A stretch of DNA of 64,000 nucleotides from CAYWEM01 sp964457225 (GTDB lineage: Bacteria > Acidobacteriota > Aminicenantia > UBA2199): assembly GCA_964457225.1 (NCBI GenBank), contig CAYWEM010000003.1:186001-250000 (forward strand), in the 5' to 3' direction. A program made the position numbers and the translations under genes. This document shows positions 51,685-60,197 of the stretch, piece after piece. Below the pieces are notes generated by a model that was given only the letters and a program-made list of their open reading frames with translations, was not told the origin of the DNA and searched no databases. Positions within the stretch are counted from its first letter, which is position 1, and every line of letters begins with the position of its first letter.

Positions 51685-53489
51685 TTTTCCATTATAATTC
51701 CCATTTCCGGGAATTGCAAATTGTAAAGATTGTAGTAAAAGCCCCTTTTTCTGATCAGTTCACGGTGATTGCCGCTTTCAACAATGCGGCCGCCTTCCAG
51801 TACCAGGATGCGGTGGGCCTCGATAATTGTCGACAGGCGGTGGGCGATCACGAAGGTGGTCCTTTCCCTCATGATCTCACTCATGGCCTCCTGAATCAGG
51901 CTCTCGGATTCGGAATCCAGGGAGGAAGTAGCCTCGTCGAATATCAGGATCGGCGGCCGCTTGATGATGGCCCGGGCAATGGAGATTCTCTGTCTCTGGC
52001 CACTGGAAAGGAATACTCCACGTTCCCCCAGGACCGTGTCGTAACCTTCAGGCAGTCGGGCGATGAATTCCGCGGCCCGGGCAGCCGCGGCCGCGGCTTC
52101 GATTTCCGTCGGCCCGTAGCGCCTGCGGTTGCAGGTGATATTGCTGGCCACTGTGTCATTGAACAGAAAGACATCCTGGGTAACCAGGCCGATGCTTTCG
52201 CGCAGTGATTTCAGGGTGAAAGCGCGGATATCGCGCCCGTCGATCATGATTTCCCCCTGCTCGGGATCATAAAATCGCAGCAGCAGGTGCATCAGGGTGG
52301 TTTTCCCGGCTCCGCTGGCGCCGACCAGGGCGACCATCTCGGTGGGCTGTACTTCCAGATTGACATCACGGATAACCGGCACTTCAGGCAGGTAACTGAA
52401 AGTCACGTTGCGGAATTCAACCTGGCCCCGGACTTCTCTGACCGTAACGGCGTTTTTCTGATCCAGGATCCGGTTTTCGGCCCTGATGATCTGCAAAACC
52501 CTCTCGTAACCGGCTTTCCCCTGCTGAAAATCGTTGTTGGCGCTGGAAAGTCTTTTCAGCGGGTTGTACATCAGGAACAAGGCTGCCAAAAAGGAGGAAA
52601 ACTGCCCGGGAGTGAGCAGGCCGGCGGCGATACGATGCGTGCCGATGGTAAAAATAGCCGCGGCCACGATACCGCCGATAATGTCCATGACCGGTGGAGT
52701 CATGGAATAGGCCAGGGCTATCTTGGCATTGATCAGGTAGTGTTTCTGGTTGAGTTGGCGGAAGCGTTTTATTTCCGCCGATTCCATGTTGAAGGCCTTG
52801 ACGATCTTGTGACCGCCTGTGGTTTCACTCAGAAAGGAAGAAAGCTCCCCGACTGTTTCCTGGGACTGGATGCCTTTTTTCTTGACCAGGCGGCCGAAAT
52901 AGATCAGCGGGGCCGCGGCCACCGGCACTATTACCAGGGAAACCAGGGCCATCCGGTGATCCTGGTAGAATATGACCGCCAGCAAACCAAAAAAAGTCAG
53001 GGTTTCCCTGACGTAGACTGAAAGAGTTTCCGAAACCGCGAACTTGATCTTTTCTATGTCATTGGTGATGCGGGAAGTCAGATCACCGGTGCTGGACTTG
53101 GAAATGAATTCCACCGACTGGTGGATCAGGCTGCGGAAGAGACGGTCACGAATGTTGCGCACGACTTTGAGTCCCAGGGTCTTCATAGTGTAGAGCGCCA
53201 GGAAGGAGAAGACGGCCTGGCCCAGGAAAGTCAGCAGCAGCAGCTGGGGCAGGATGAAGAGCAGTGAACGCTCGTCAATGCCCAGCAGGTCAAGCAGCAG
53301 GTTGCGGATCCCCTGCCCCCTGGCGGAAAGCTGGCCGCCTCCCTGGATGAACATTTCATCGATGATGGGCTGGATGACCACCGCGAACATGGCCGTAAAA
53401 AAGGCCACCATGGCCAGGAAAAACAGGGCCAGGATAAACTTGCGGATAAAGGGCTTCAGATAGGAAAACAGGCTCAGGTCATCGGCCAT
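51681..53489 (-). CDS. msbA: MsbA-like ABC exporter
   Basis: 602 aa half-transporter. A six-helix membrane domain (about 1-320) includes SSTGDLTSRITNDIEKI. The nucleotide domain has Walker A GASGAGKTT, signature LSSGQRQR and Walker B ILIFDEATSSLDSESE. This is the layout of lipid A/lipid flippases; at this position beside pssA a lipid substrate is likely. It overlaps yicC by 4 nt and pssA by 11 nt. Confidence 0.9.
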   Translation of the reverse strand: MADDLSLFSYLKPFIRKFILALFFLAMVAFFTAMFAVVIQPIIDEMFIQGGGQLSARGQGIRNLLLDLLGIDERSLLFILPQLLLLTFLGQAVFSFLALYTMKTLGLKVVRNIRDRLFRSLIHQSVEFISKSSTGDLTSRITNDIEKIKFAVSETLSVYVRETLTFFGLLAVIFYQDHRMALVSLVIVPVAAAPLIYFGRLVKKKGIQSQETVGELSSFLSETTGGHKIVKAFNMESAEIKRFRQLNQKHYLINAKIALAYSMTPPVMDIIGGIVAAAIFTIGTHRIAAGLLTPGQFSSFLAALFLMYNPLKRLSSANNDFQQGKAGYERVLQIIRAENRILDQKNAVTVREVRGQVEFRNVTFSYLPEVPVIRDVNLEVQPTEMVALVGASGAGKTTLMHLLLRFYDPEQGEIMIDGRDIRAFTLKSLRESIGLVTQDVFLFNDTVASNITCNRRRYGPTEIEAAAAAARAAEFIARLPEGYDTVLGERGVFLSSGQRQRISIARAIIKRPPILIFDEATSSLDSESESLIQEAMSEIMRERTTFVIAHRLSTIIEAHRILVLEGGRIVESGNHRELIRKRGFYYNLYNLQFPEMGIIMEK

Positions 53490-54264
53490 CTGGGCTCACC
53501 GCTTTCTCGGCAGCTTCGGCGGTTTTTCCCTGGGTTTTTTCCTTTTTACCGAAAACCAGGAAAAAGAGCGGTGAAAGCAGGTATAGAAGAGTCATAACCG
53601 GAATTGCATAAAAAGGATACATGATCAAAAAGGCCACGCAGGCGGCCATAAGGAAAAGCTGGCGCAGGTTGTTGTGGAAAACAAGCTTTTTTACCGTCCG
53701 GTAGGGAATGTTCGAAATCATCAGCAAAGATATCAGCACGGAGTAAACCGCGAAAACCAGGATCTGCATTCTGTAACTCAGCAGGTTGTGGTGCAGCAGC
53801 AGGACCGCAGACCCTATGGCGATACTTCCGATTGGAATCGGCAGGCCGATAAAAATATTGCTGTTGCCGACATTGGCGTCTTTCAAGACGTTGAAACGGG
53901 CCAGGCGGAACACTCCTGCACTGAGAAACACGAAGCTTATCACCTTGCCGATCTGGGGATAGAGAGTCTGGAAACCGAAAAAATATATCAGCATGGCCCC
54001 GACCAGCCCGAATGAAACCGCGTCAACCAGGGAATCCAGGTGGAAGCCGAATTCCGACTCGCTTTTCATCAGCCTGGCGATGGTGCCGTCGAAACCGTCC
54101 ATGACCGCCGCCGCGGTCAGCAGGTAAACGGCATTGACGAAATTGCCCTTGATGATCTGCAGCAGGGCCAGGTAGCCCAGAAAGAGATTGGCGGTGGTGA
54201 ACACTGAAGGCAGAAAGGATACGGTCATCATACGGCCGACCCGGTCTTTCCGTTTACGTTCCAT
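53479..54264 (-). CDS. pssA: CDP-diacylglycerol-serine O-phosphatidyltransferase
   Basis: 261 aa. CDP-alcohol phosphatidyltransferase motif DGFDGTIARLMKSESEFGFHLDSLVD (D-G-x2-A-R-x8-G-x3-D-x3-D) lies near residue 55-80. About eight hydrophobic segments are present. The N-terminal FLPSVFTTANLFLGYLAL stretch is typical of bacterial PssA. It makes phosphatidylserine. A psd gene is not visible in the window. Confidence 0.92.
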   Translation of the reverse strand: MERKRKDRVGRMMTVSFLPSVFTTANLFLGYLALLQIIKGNFVNAVYLLTAAAVMDGFDGTIARLMKSESEFGFHLDSLVDAVSFGLVGAMLIYFFGFQTLYPQIGKVISFVFLSAGVFRLARFNVLKDANVGNSNIFIGLPIPIGSIAIGSAVLLLHHNLLSYRMQILVFAVYSVLISLLMISNIPYRTVKKLVFHNNLRQLFLMAACVAFLIMYPFYAIPVMTLLYLLSPLFFLVFGKKEKTQGKTAEAAEKAVSPDGR

Positions 54265-54331
54265 CCTGGTTTTCTCCTTGACGCGGTGACTTAAAAAAAC
54301 CTCTTTTCACCGGCGGCTCACCGTCCTGAGC

Positions 54332-54556
54332 TCAATGCAATCCCTGCTTGAAAGAAAATATCTTGTTCTGCATGGCGTCTTTTATCTTCAATTTCTCGAC
54401 CTTGAGCCTCTTTCCGTGTTCCAGGTCGGCCTCAGTCGGTTCATCCTTCTCCATGATTACCTGCAGTCTGCGTTCGCATTCCTGGTGAGCCAGGAACAAG
54501 TCCCGGAAATCCTGGTTGCGTTCCAGCAGAATCTCCCTGATCTTTTTGTCGTCCAT
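54332..54556 (-). CDS. YdcH-family (DUF465) small protein
   Basis: 74 aa, all helical: NQDFRDLFLAHQECERRL, DEPTEADLEHGKRLKVEKLKIKDAMQ. This matches the short coiled-coil YdcH proteins of unknown function. It lies 9 nt downstream of the methyltransferase-like gene. Confidence 0.8.
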   Translation of the reverse strand: MDDKKIREILLERNQDFRDLFLAHQECERRLQVIMEKDEPTEADLEHGKRLKVEKLKIKDAMQNKIFSFKQGLH

Positions 54557-54565
54557 GATCCGGAT

Positions 54566-55372
54566 TCATTCCTTGATTTTCTGTTTTCTCTGCTGTTGGC
54601 AGAATTTTTTGTAGTTCAGCAGACTGCGATCACGGCCGGTCAGGGCCATGGTCGAAGTCAGCGCCTCGCTGGTTGACCCGTCCAGGATATTGGTTACCAC
54701 GTAATCGAGGCCGCGTGACAGGGCCAGGCTCAGGAAAAAAGCAGTCAGCAGGTTTTTTCGCGGCAAACCTTCACAGAAATTGGAGATATCGGCAATGGTG
54801 CTTATCTGGGGGAAATCCATTTTGAAAAGTTCCAGGGTGTCAAGATAGACCCGGCCGTTTGAATAGTCAGAATCAAGGGGCATGATCATGGGGTTGAGCA
54901 GGATTTCTTCCCGCCTGACCCCGTTGTCCAGCAGGAAGTCAATGTACTGCAGAGCGATGAACAGGGATTGTTCCGGTGAAATGGCTTGCTGACCTCCGGT
55001 CTTGATCAGGGCCACTATTTTGGCCTTTTTTTCCTTGACCAGGTCAAGAACGGCCAGCAATTGCTCCGGATCGTACTCAAAATTGCCGATTATCATTTCC
55101 CGTGAAGTCATCTGCAGGGCGTCACGGATTATTTTCAGATCCTGGCTGACCAGCATTACCCGGCCTCCAGCCTCTTCCACGACCTGGATCGCTCCCTGCA
55201 GGAAATCCCATTCGTGATGCAGCAGGAAAGTAGCGTTGATTTCAACGTACTCGGCACCCATCTCGATCTGGGCCTGGGCTTCCCGCCTGACAAAATCAAA
55301 GTCTTTCTTGGTCATTCGGTCCAGAACCTTTTTGTTCGAGGAATCGAGTCTGTTTCCGATGATCACGGCCAT
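54566..55372 (-). CDS. Pterin-binding methyltransferase-like (AcsE/MeTr family) protein
   Basis: 268 aa TIM barrel. IIGNRLDSSNKKVLDRM, REAQAQIEMGAEYVEINATFLLHH and ADISNFCEGLPRKNLLTAFFLSLALSRGLDYV follow the methyltetrahydrofolate:corrinoid methyltransferase pattern. The usual DVNAG motif is EINATFLLHH and NISFGLP is NFCEGLP, so key pterin-site positions have changed. No corrinoid protein or acetyl-CoA pathway gene is nearby. It may be a methyltransferase with an altered substrate or a non-catalytic relative. Confidence 0.7.
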   Translation of the reverse strand: MAVIIGNRLDSSNKKVLDRMTKKDFDFVRREAQAQIEMGAEYVEINATFLLHHEWDFLQGAIQVVEEAGGRVMLVSQDLKIIRDALQMTSREMIIGNFEYDPEQLLAVLDLVKEKKAKIVALIKTGGQQAISPEQSLFIALQYIDFLLDNGVRREEILLNPMIMPLDSDYSNGRVYLDTLELFKMDFPQISTIADISNFCEGLPRKNLLTAFFLSLALSRGLDYVVTNILDGSTSEALTSTMALTGRDRSLLNYKKFCQQQRKQKIKE

Positions 55373-55399
55373 GTTTGTTTTTCCCCTTGCTTCACGAGT

Positions 55400-55729
55400 T
55401 CAGACATTGAAAAAATCACGTAAAAAAGCCATTATCTCGAGTTTTTTTTCAGCCTGGTCCGACCCGGCACTGCAGCGGATCTCGATTTTTCTATCCAGCA
55501 ACTCTTTTTCCAAATCCCGGGACAAGTTCAAGCCGACTACGATCAGCAACTTGAGCCGAGGAAAGGACTCCGGGAAATCCTTTTCGGGTCTGCGCTCGAT
55601 CACAGCCGCTTCCGCTTCTTCCCGCGCACCGCCGGCTTCAAGACCAAAACAGGGATTGAACTCCGGTATTTCAAGCAGTTCATCCAGCAGTAAACCCTCC
55701 AGTCCGGAATCCAGAATAACCCTGATCAT
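55400..55729 (-). CDS. Small protein of unknown function
   Basis: 109 aa. MIRVILDSGLEGLLLDELLEIPEF and PRLKLLIVVGLNLSRDLEKELLDRKIEIR suggest an alpha/beta fold. The composition is acidic at the N-terminus. No family is recognised. The ATG overlaps the stop of an upstream 25-codon ORF (ATGA). It leads the large operon; whether it serves the neighbouring methyltransferase-like protein is unknown. Confidence 0.5.
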   Translation of the reverse strand: MIRVILDSGLEGLLLDELLEIPEFNPCFGLEAGGAREEAEAAVIERRPEKDFPESFPRLKLLIVVGLNLSRDLEKELLDRKIEIRCSAGSDQAEKKLEIMAFLRDFFNV

Positions 55730-55803
55730 TTCGGTTCCCCCGACGAATAACCGGTCTGGATGATTTCCGGGACCTGAAAGTGGATTTTTTTTTGACTCTT
55801 CAT
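55726..55803 (-). CDS. 25-codon ORF at the head of the long operon
   Basis: Starts MKSQKKIHFQVPEII and ends SGEPK; its TGA overlaps the next ATG. It lies about 21 nt downstream of the predicted transcript start and lacks a Shine-Dalgarno site. It could be a leader peptide or chance. Confidence 0.35.
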   Translation of the reverse strand: MKSQKKIHFQVPEIIQTGYSSGEPK

Positions 55804-55830
55804 GGCTTAAATGCGTTGCCGCAGGCTCAC

Positions 55831-55859
55831 AGAATAGCAGAAAAGGGCCGACCTGTCAA
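55831..55859 (-). promoter_or_regulatory. Promoter of the 55.8-45.3 kb operon
   Basis: On the minus strand: TTGACA (55854-55859), 17 nt, TATTCT (55831-55836). It is the only strong promoter seen upstream of thirteen co-directional genes. Confidence 0.65.
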
Positions 55860-55880
55860 CTTTTCCGCAAAATCACCGCT

Positions 55881-57119
55881 TCAACTTGGATCCATGGCCA
55901 GGCGGAAACCAAGATGCCGTCTCTTCTCGCCCGGCTCGGCCTTGCCTCTTTTGGCCGAACGGATATCGGCGGCACTGCTGACCCAGGATCCTCCCCGCAC
56001 AACCCTTTCAGTGCCGCTCCGCGGGCCGCGGGGATCCTTCAGAGGTGCTGAACGGTAATAATCAGCGGCATACCAGTCAGACACCCATTCCCAGACATTG
56101 CCGGCCAGGTTGAACAGGCCATACTTGGAAATGCCCTGTGGGAATGAGTTTACCGGCATGGTTCTTTCAAACAGGTTGTTGAAATTGGCCAGGTTGCGGT
56201 TGGGCGCCTGGCTGCCCCAGGGATACCTCTCGCGGGCGGCCTTTTCCCATTCAGCCTCGGTGGGCAGGCGAAAACGCAGGCTGGTCTTGGCGCTCAACCA
56301 TTCCGCGTATGCCACGGCATCATGCCAGGAAACGTTTATAACCGGCTGTTTCCCCCGTCCCCAACCGGAATCATCGGCTTTACCGCGCCCGGTATCCGCG
56401 CAGAACTGGTCGTACTGGGCAAAACTGGTTTCGTACTTGCCTATCCAGAATGAGCTTATCTCGGCTTTGTGCTGGGGCCTCTCATCGTCTTCGCCATCCC
56501 TTCCAGGCGAGCCGATGGTAAAAGCTCCGCCCGGGACGAAGATCATCACTATTTCGTCCCGGAATTCGGCTTCCCAGTAGCCGTTTTCGTTCTTCCAGCT
56601 GCGCCTGGCCTTTTCACGCCCCAGAGACAGGGGATCTCCGGCCTGGGGCTCGGTTTTTTCCACCGGGGTTTCTTCCTTTGCCGGCGGACTTTTTTCCGCC
56701 CCGGCATCTGGTCGGGTTTCAGTTCTGGCCGGCACAGGACGCAGCTGTTCATCAAAAACGAGATAGCTTATGTGCTGAATACTGAAACCGGCGCCCATCT
56801 CCTCCACTTGCACCTCGGAACTCTGTTCCTCGACCTTGCGGACCGCAAAGCGGCCCAGGTTGATATGATCTATGCCCTGAACCGACCCCCGCACCATGCC
56901 CTTCATGCCGGGGCGGACACCGTCAAGCCTGCCCTTGTCTATAACCAGCAGGTCGGCTCTTTTTTCCCTGACATTGGCGATGGTCGAAGCAGCGAGCCCG
57001 AGCCCCAAGGACAGGAAAAACAGAAAAAGCAGCCGGCCGGCCGGAGAAAAACGGGAAAAAGCAGATCGACCGTCCTTACTGAAGCATGAATTTCCAGGCA
57101 AGTTGTTTTTTGGGTTCAT
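55881..57119 (-). CDS. Membrane-anchored FGE/SUMF1-domain protein
   Basis: 412 aa. A single hydrophobic anchor (about 28-48) is followed by a short beta-domain (VIDKGRLDGVRPGMKGMVRG) and an acidic linker. A formylglycine-generating-enzyme-type domain (about 195-410) follows, with MIFVPGGAFTIGSP, WHDAVAYAEWLSAKT, LPTEAEWEKAARE, GNVWEWVSDWY and VVRGGSW. In FGE proper two Cys near the C-terminus form the active site; the visible segment lacks the usual CxxxC, so this is more likely a binding relative than an active sulfatase-maturing enzyme. A promoter with a near-leaderless start precedes it. Confidence 0.85.
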   Translation of the reverse strand: MNPKNNLPGNSCFSKDGRSAFSRFSPAGRLLFLFFLSLGLGLAASTIANVREKRADLLVIDKGRLDGVRPGMKGMVRGSVQGIDHINLGRFAVRKVEEQSSEVQVEEMGAGFSIQHISYLVFDEQLRPVPARTETRPDAGAEKSPPAKEETPVEKTEPQAGDPLSLGREKARRSWKNENGYWEAEFRDEIVMIFVPGGAFTIGSPGRDGEDDERPQHKAEISSFWIGKYETSFAQYDQFCADTGRGKADDSGWGRGKQPVINVSWHDAVAYAEWLSAKTSLRFRLPTEAEWEKAARERYPWGSQAPNRNLANFNNLFERTMPVNSFPQGISKYGLFNLAGNVWEWVSDWYAADYYRSAPLKDPRGPRSGTERVVRGGSWVSSAADIRSAKRGKAEPGEKRRHLGFRLAMDPS

Positions 57120-57128
57120 AGTTATATT

Positions 57129-57158
57129 ATCTTAGAATAACGACTTTATCATTGTCAA
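57129..57158 (-). promoter_or_regulatory. Promoter for the FGE-domain gene
   Basis: On the minus strand: TTGACA (57153-57158), 18 nt, TAAGAT (57129-57134), then 9 nt to the ATG at 57119. The leader would be only 2-3 nt and carries no Shine-Dalgarno site. Confidence 0.65.
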
Positions 57159-57170
57159 GGAAAACCGGGC

Positions 57171-58265
57171 TCAATTGCGACCGGAAAAAAAATCACGCAA
57201 GCGGGGCCAGAGGCCGACCATGATTCCCTGGGCCTGCCGGTCTCTTTCAGTCTTAAAGGCCGAAATCACAGTTGTTTCGACCAACTGCCACAACCCACTC
57301 CGATCCGGAAAATAGCGAAAGAAATCAAACGGCACCTGGAAGGCGCCCTTGTTTTTCCTTGCCCCTCCGCTTACCCCGAACTGCTTGATCAGTCCGGGTA
57401 ATTCCAGGCCCTGGTTGCGGCTGCGTAAAGAAACATCGATGGTCATATGCTTCTGATCTTCCGATACGACCAGGGCAAAGGTCGCCACCAGGTCAACCCG
57501 GTGGCTCTTTAAAAGCAGATCGGCCACCAGCGGCATGGAATCCCTTTCCTTTTCACTGATGAGGCCCAGCCCCGAAATCAGCCAGTCCCGGTGGAAGACC
57601 GGGGATTGCCGCGACTTCCGCAGCAGGCGCATGGTGGCCTGGCTGTAGGGCAGTGTACTCAAACGCCTGATGAGCCCGATATCGGCATGGGGTGCCAGGA
57701 AGTCCAGGGCCTGGAAATCGATGTCTCCGGCATGTTCGTACTTGTCGGTATCGGTCTGCACGGCGAAAATGAGGGCCGTGGCCGCCCGGGACAAGGTGTC
57801 CCGGTCCAGTTCGATGCCGCAGTCCCTCAGCAGCAGGGCCAGCAGGGAAGCGGTCGCGCCGGCGTTTTCATCGATCAGCCTGAAATCAGCCGGTAACTCT
57901 TCTTCCCCGCTTGACTGGTGATGATCTATGTGCACGGCGCATGGGATCCGGCCGCTCAAAGCCGGTACGAAAGCCGAGGGATGGTCCAGCACCACGAAAG
58001 CTTTGCATTGCTCTTGACAGGAAGGGATTTCCCGGACTTTGCTTCGAATGCCGATCATTTTAATGAAAGCCCGGTTCTGCGACAGTGACAGGGGTTTTTC
58101 AGTTTCAATACGCAGTCCGCAGCCCAGTTTGCGGCCCAGAACCTGCAGGGCGAAAGCACTGCCCAGGGCGTCCGGATCAGGCGAACCCTTGAGATAAACC
58201 AGCAGGTTGTCGTATTTCCGCAGAACCTGGACCAGCTCCTCCGCCTTGCTCCGGTAATCGCTCAT
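57171..58265 (-). CDS. DHH-family phosphoesterase (NrnA/RecJ-like)
   Basis: 364 aa. GSPDPDALGSAFAL, VVLDHPS and HIDHHQSSGEE form the DHH metal site. The DHHA1 domain (about 250-340) contains MTIDVSLRSRNQGLELPGLIKQFGVSGGARKNKGAF. This is the layout of nanoRNase/pAp phosphatase NrnA. It degrades short RNA or 3'-phosphoadenosine-5'-phosphate. It overlaps the glycosyltransferase stop by 4 nt. Confidence 0.88.
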   Translation of the reverse strand: MSDYRSKAEELVQVLRKYDNLLVYLKGSPDPDALGSAFALQVLGRKLGCGLRIETEKPLSLSQNRAFIKMIGIRSKVREIPSCQEQCKAFVVLDHPSAFVPALSGRIPCAVHIDHHQSSGEEELPADFRLIDENAGATASLLALLLRDCGIELDRDTLSRAATALIFAVQTDTDKYEHAGDIDFQALDFLAPHADIGLIRRLSTLPYSQATMRLLRKSRQSPVFHRDWLISGLGLISEKERDSMPLVADLLLKSHRVDLVATFALVVSEDQKHMTIDVSLRSRNQGLELPGLIKQFGVSGGARKNKGAFQVPFDFFRYFPDRSGLWQLVETTVISAFKTERDRQAQGIMVGLWPRLRDFFSGRN

Positions 58266-59377
58266 CGGGGTATTTCCAGCTCTTTTTTCAGCTCGTCGGC
58301 ATATGCTTCTGCCGCCCGGTCCCAGGAAAAAAGGGCCGACCTGGCCCTGCCCTCAGCCTGCAGAGTAGCCCGCAGTGATTCATCCCCGCAGATCCGCTCC
58401 AGTGCCGCGGCCAGGTCAGAACTGTCAGAGGGGTCAAAGTAGAGGGCGGCCCGGCCGCACACTTCCGGAATCGACGAAGATTCGGCGGCCAGTACCGGAC
58501 AACCGCTGGCCATGGCCTCGAGAGGCGGAAAACCAAAACCCTCGTAAATCGAGGGAAATACCAGGGCCCGGGCATGCCGGTAGCAGAGCCTGAGCTGATC
58601 ATGCTCAAGCCGGCCCCTGAAATGCACCCGGTCGGCCAGAAAACGGGCCAGACCCGGGCCTTCCCGGTCGGCGGTAATGAAGCCTTCACTGCGTCCGACC
58701 ACCAGCAGGTCATAAGGCCAGTCTGCTCCCAGCTGCAGCATGGCTCTGAGTACAACGGCCAGGTTTTTATGCGGCTTGAGATTCCCGACGAACAGCAGGT
58801 AGGGCCGCTCATGGGGAGCTGGACCGGAAACCGGTTCAAACCACGATTCATCGAGCCCGTTGTGGATCATGCTTATCCGCTCGGGCGGGGCTGAAAGCAG
58901 TCGCTGCAGCTCTCCGGCACTGAAAGCGGATACCGTGAAAATCCTCCGCGCCCGGCGGACCAGCATGCGGAACATGAAACGGGCGTAAAGACGGTGACGC
59001 CGGCCGGGCAGCAGCCGGGCCAGGGCCAGGTGATTGAGATCGTGAACCGTTACCGCCATTTTTTTCGGCCAGGCCAGGGGGAAATTGTAATGCGGCAGCC
59101 AGAGCAGGTCCGGTCTTTTTTTTGCCAGCAGCAGGGGCAGTAAGAATTGTTCGCGCATCGAGTAGAGTGGTGCGGTCCAGGCCAATCGTTCAACCCGGGG
59201 TGCTTGCGTCCAGGGGTATTTACTGAACAGGACCGGGTCTCCCAGAAGCAGGAAATGCAGTTCCGGGCACTGCCCGATGATCCGCGGCACCAACTGCTGC
59301 AGGTAGACCCCTATTCCGGAAGATTCAAGCATGCGCAGGTCAAGCGCCAATGTTTTTTTTACTTTGCCCTTGAGCAT
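58262..59377 (-). CDS. GT4-family glycosyltransferase
   Basis: 371 aa from MLKGKVKKTL; the upstream in-frame extension would run deep into tatD. The C-terminal Rossmann half has FVGNLKPHKNL, the E-x7-E motif SIYEGFGFPPLEAMASG and a typical GRAALYFDP end. GT4 retaining enzymes use nucleotide sugars for glycan assembly at the membrane. It lies between tatD and the DHH gene with small overlaps, but no polysaccharide locus is nearby. Confidence 0.9.
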   Translation of the reverse strand: MLKGKVKKTLALDLRMLESSGIGVYLQQLVPRIIGQCPELHFLLLGDPVLFSKYPWTQAPRVERLAWTAPLYSMREQFLLPLLLAKKRPDLLWLPHYNFPLAWPKKMAVTVHDLNHLALARLLPGRRHRLYARFMFRMLVRRARRIFTVSAFSAGELQRLLSAPPERISMIHNGLDESWFEPVSGPAPHERPYLLFVGNLKPHKNLAVVLRAMLQLGADWPYDLLVVGRSEGFITADREGPGLARFLADRVHFRGRLEHDQLRLCYRHARALVFPSIYEGFGFPPLEAMASGCPVLAAESSSIPEVCGRAALYFDPSDSSDLAAALERICGDESLRATLQAEGRARSALFSWDRAAEAYADELKKELEIPR

Positions 59378-60156
59378 AGTGTCTTCCAGGCGGGGAAAAA
59401 ACGTTCCAGGTTGACCGCCACCCGGGCATTCAACTCGGCGACCTCGAGCCCCAGGCACTCGGCCACACAACCTGCGACCCGGTCGACCAGCAGGGGGGAA
59501 TTGCGCCGGCCGCGCATGGGTGCCGGGGCCAGGTACGGAGCATCGGTCTCCGTGAAAACCTGGTCGAGGGGAATGGTCCTTACTGCGGCCCGCAGGGCTT
59601 CCGCCTTTTTAAAAGTGACTATTCCGGAAATGGAAAGTCCATAGCCCCGGGCGATTATTTCACCGGCCTCGGCCTGTTCTCCGCTGAAACAGTGAAAGAC
59701 AACCTGGTTGGGGAACCTTTCCTGTTCCAGGGTCTGCAGTACTTCAGCTTCACTGTTGCGGGCATGAATGATCACCGGCAGGTTGAGATCCCGGGCCAGG
59801 GCCAGTTGCCTTGAAAAAACCGCCCTCTGGGTGTCCGGAGGAGAGAAGTTGTAGTGAAAATCGAGGCCGATTTCACCGCAGGCCAGCAATGGGTGGTCGG
59901 CGGCGAATTTCAGCAGCTTGTCTTCCACGCTGCGGGAGTAATTCACCGCGGCATGTGGGTGACCGCCGGCGGTTGCGGCCAGCCTGGGATGGCGGGCCAG
60001 CAGGTCTGAGGTCAGGCTCAGCGAGTCGGCTTCGTAGGCATCGGCCACCGTGACCAGGGCATGCCAGCCCCGATCGAAAAAATCCTCGACAATCCGGTCA
60101 CGGTCTTCCAGGAAAGCCTGGTCATCCAGGTGGGCATGCAGGTCTATGAAGCTCAT
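59359..60156 (-). CDS. tatD: TatD-family metal-dependent DNase
   Basis: 265 aa from MSFIDLHAHLDD, which the promoter dictates. The metal ligands are seen in DLHAHLDD, GEIGLDFHY, VIHARNSE, FHCFSG and ETDAPYLAP. TatD proteins are 3'-5' exonucleases or amidohydrolase-fold DNases. It heads tatD-glycosyltransferase-DHH. Confidence 0.95.
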   Translation of the reverse strand: MSFIDLHAHLDDQAFLEDRDRIVEDFFDRGWHALVTVADAYEADSLSLTSDLLARHPRLAATAGGHPHAAVNYSRSVEDKLLKFAADHPLLACGEIGLDFHYNFSPPDTQRAVFSRQLALARDLNLPVIIHARNSEAEVLQTLEQERFPNQVVFHCFSGEQAEAGEIIARGYGLSISGIVTFKKAEALRAAVRTIPLDQVFTETDAPYLAPAPMRGRRNSPLLVDRVAGCVAECLGLEVAELNARVAVNLERFFPAWKTLCSRAK

Positions 60157-60162
60157 GCCGGA

Positions 60163-60168
60163 ATTATA
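60163..60168 (-). promoter_or_regulatory. -10 box giving a leaderless tatD mRNA
   Basis: On the minus strand TATAAT, then TCCGGC and the ATG, again a 6-nt gap. The best -35 candidate (TTTTAT, 17 nt upstream) is weak. Confidence 0.6.
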
Positions 60169-60197
60169 CCCCATGCCCGGGGTTGATAAAAGAGCCG

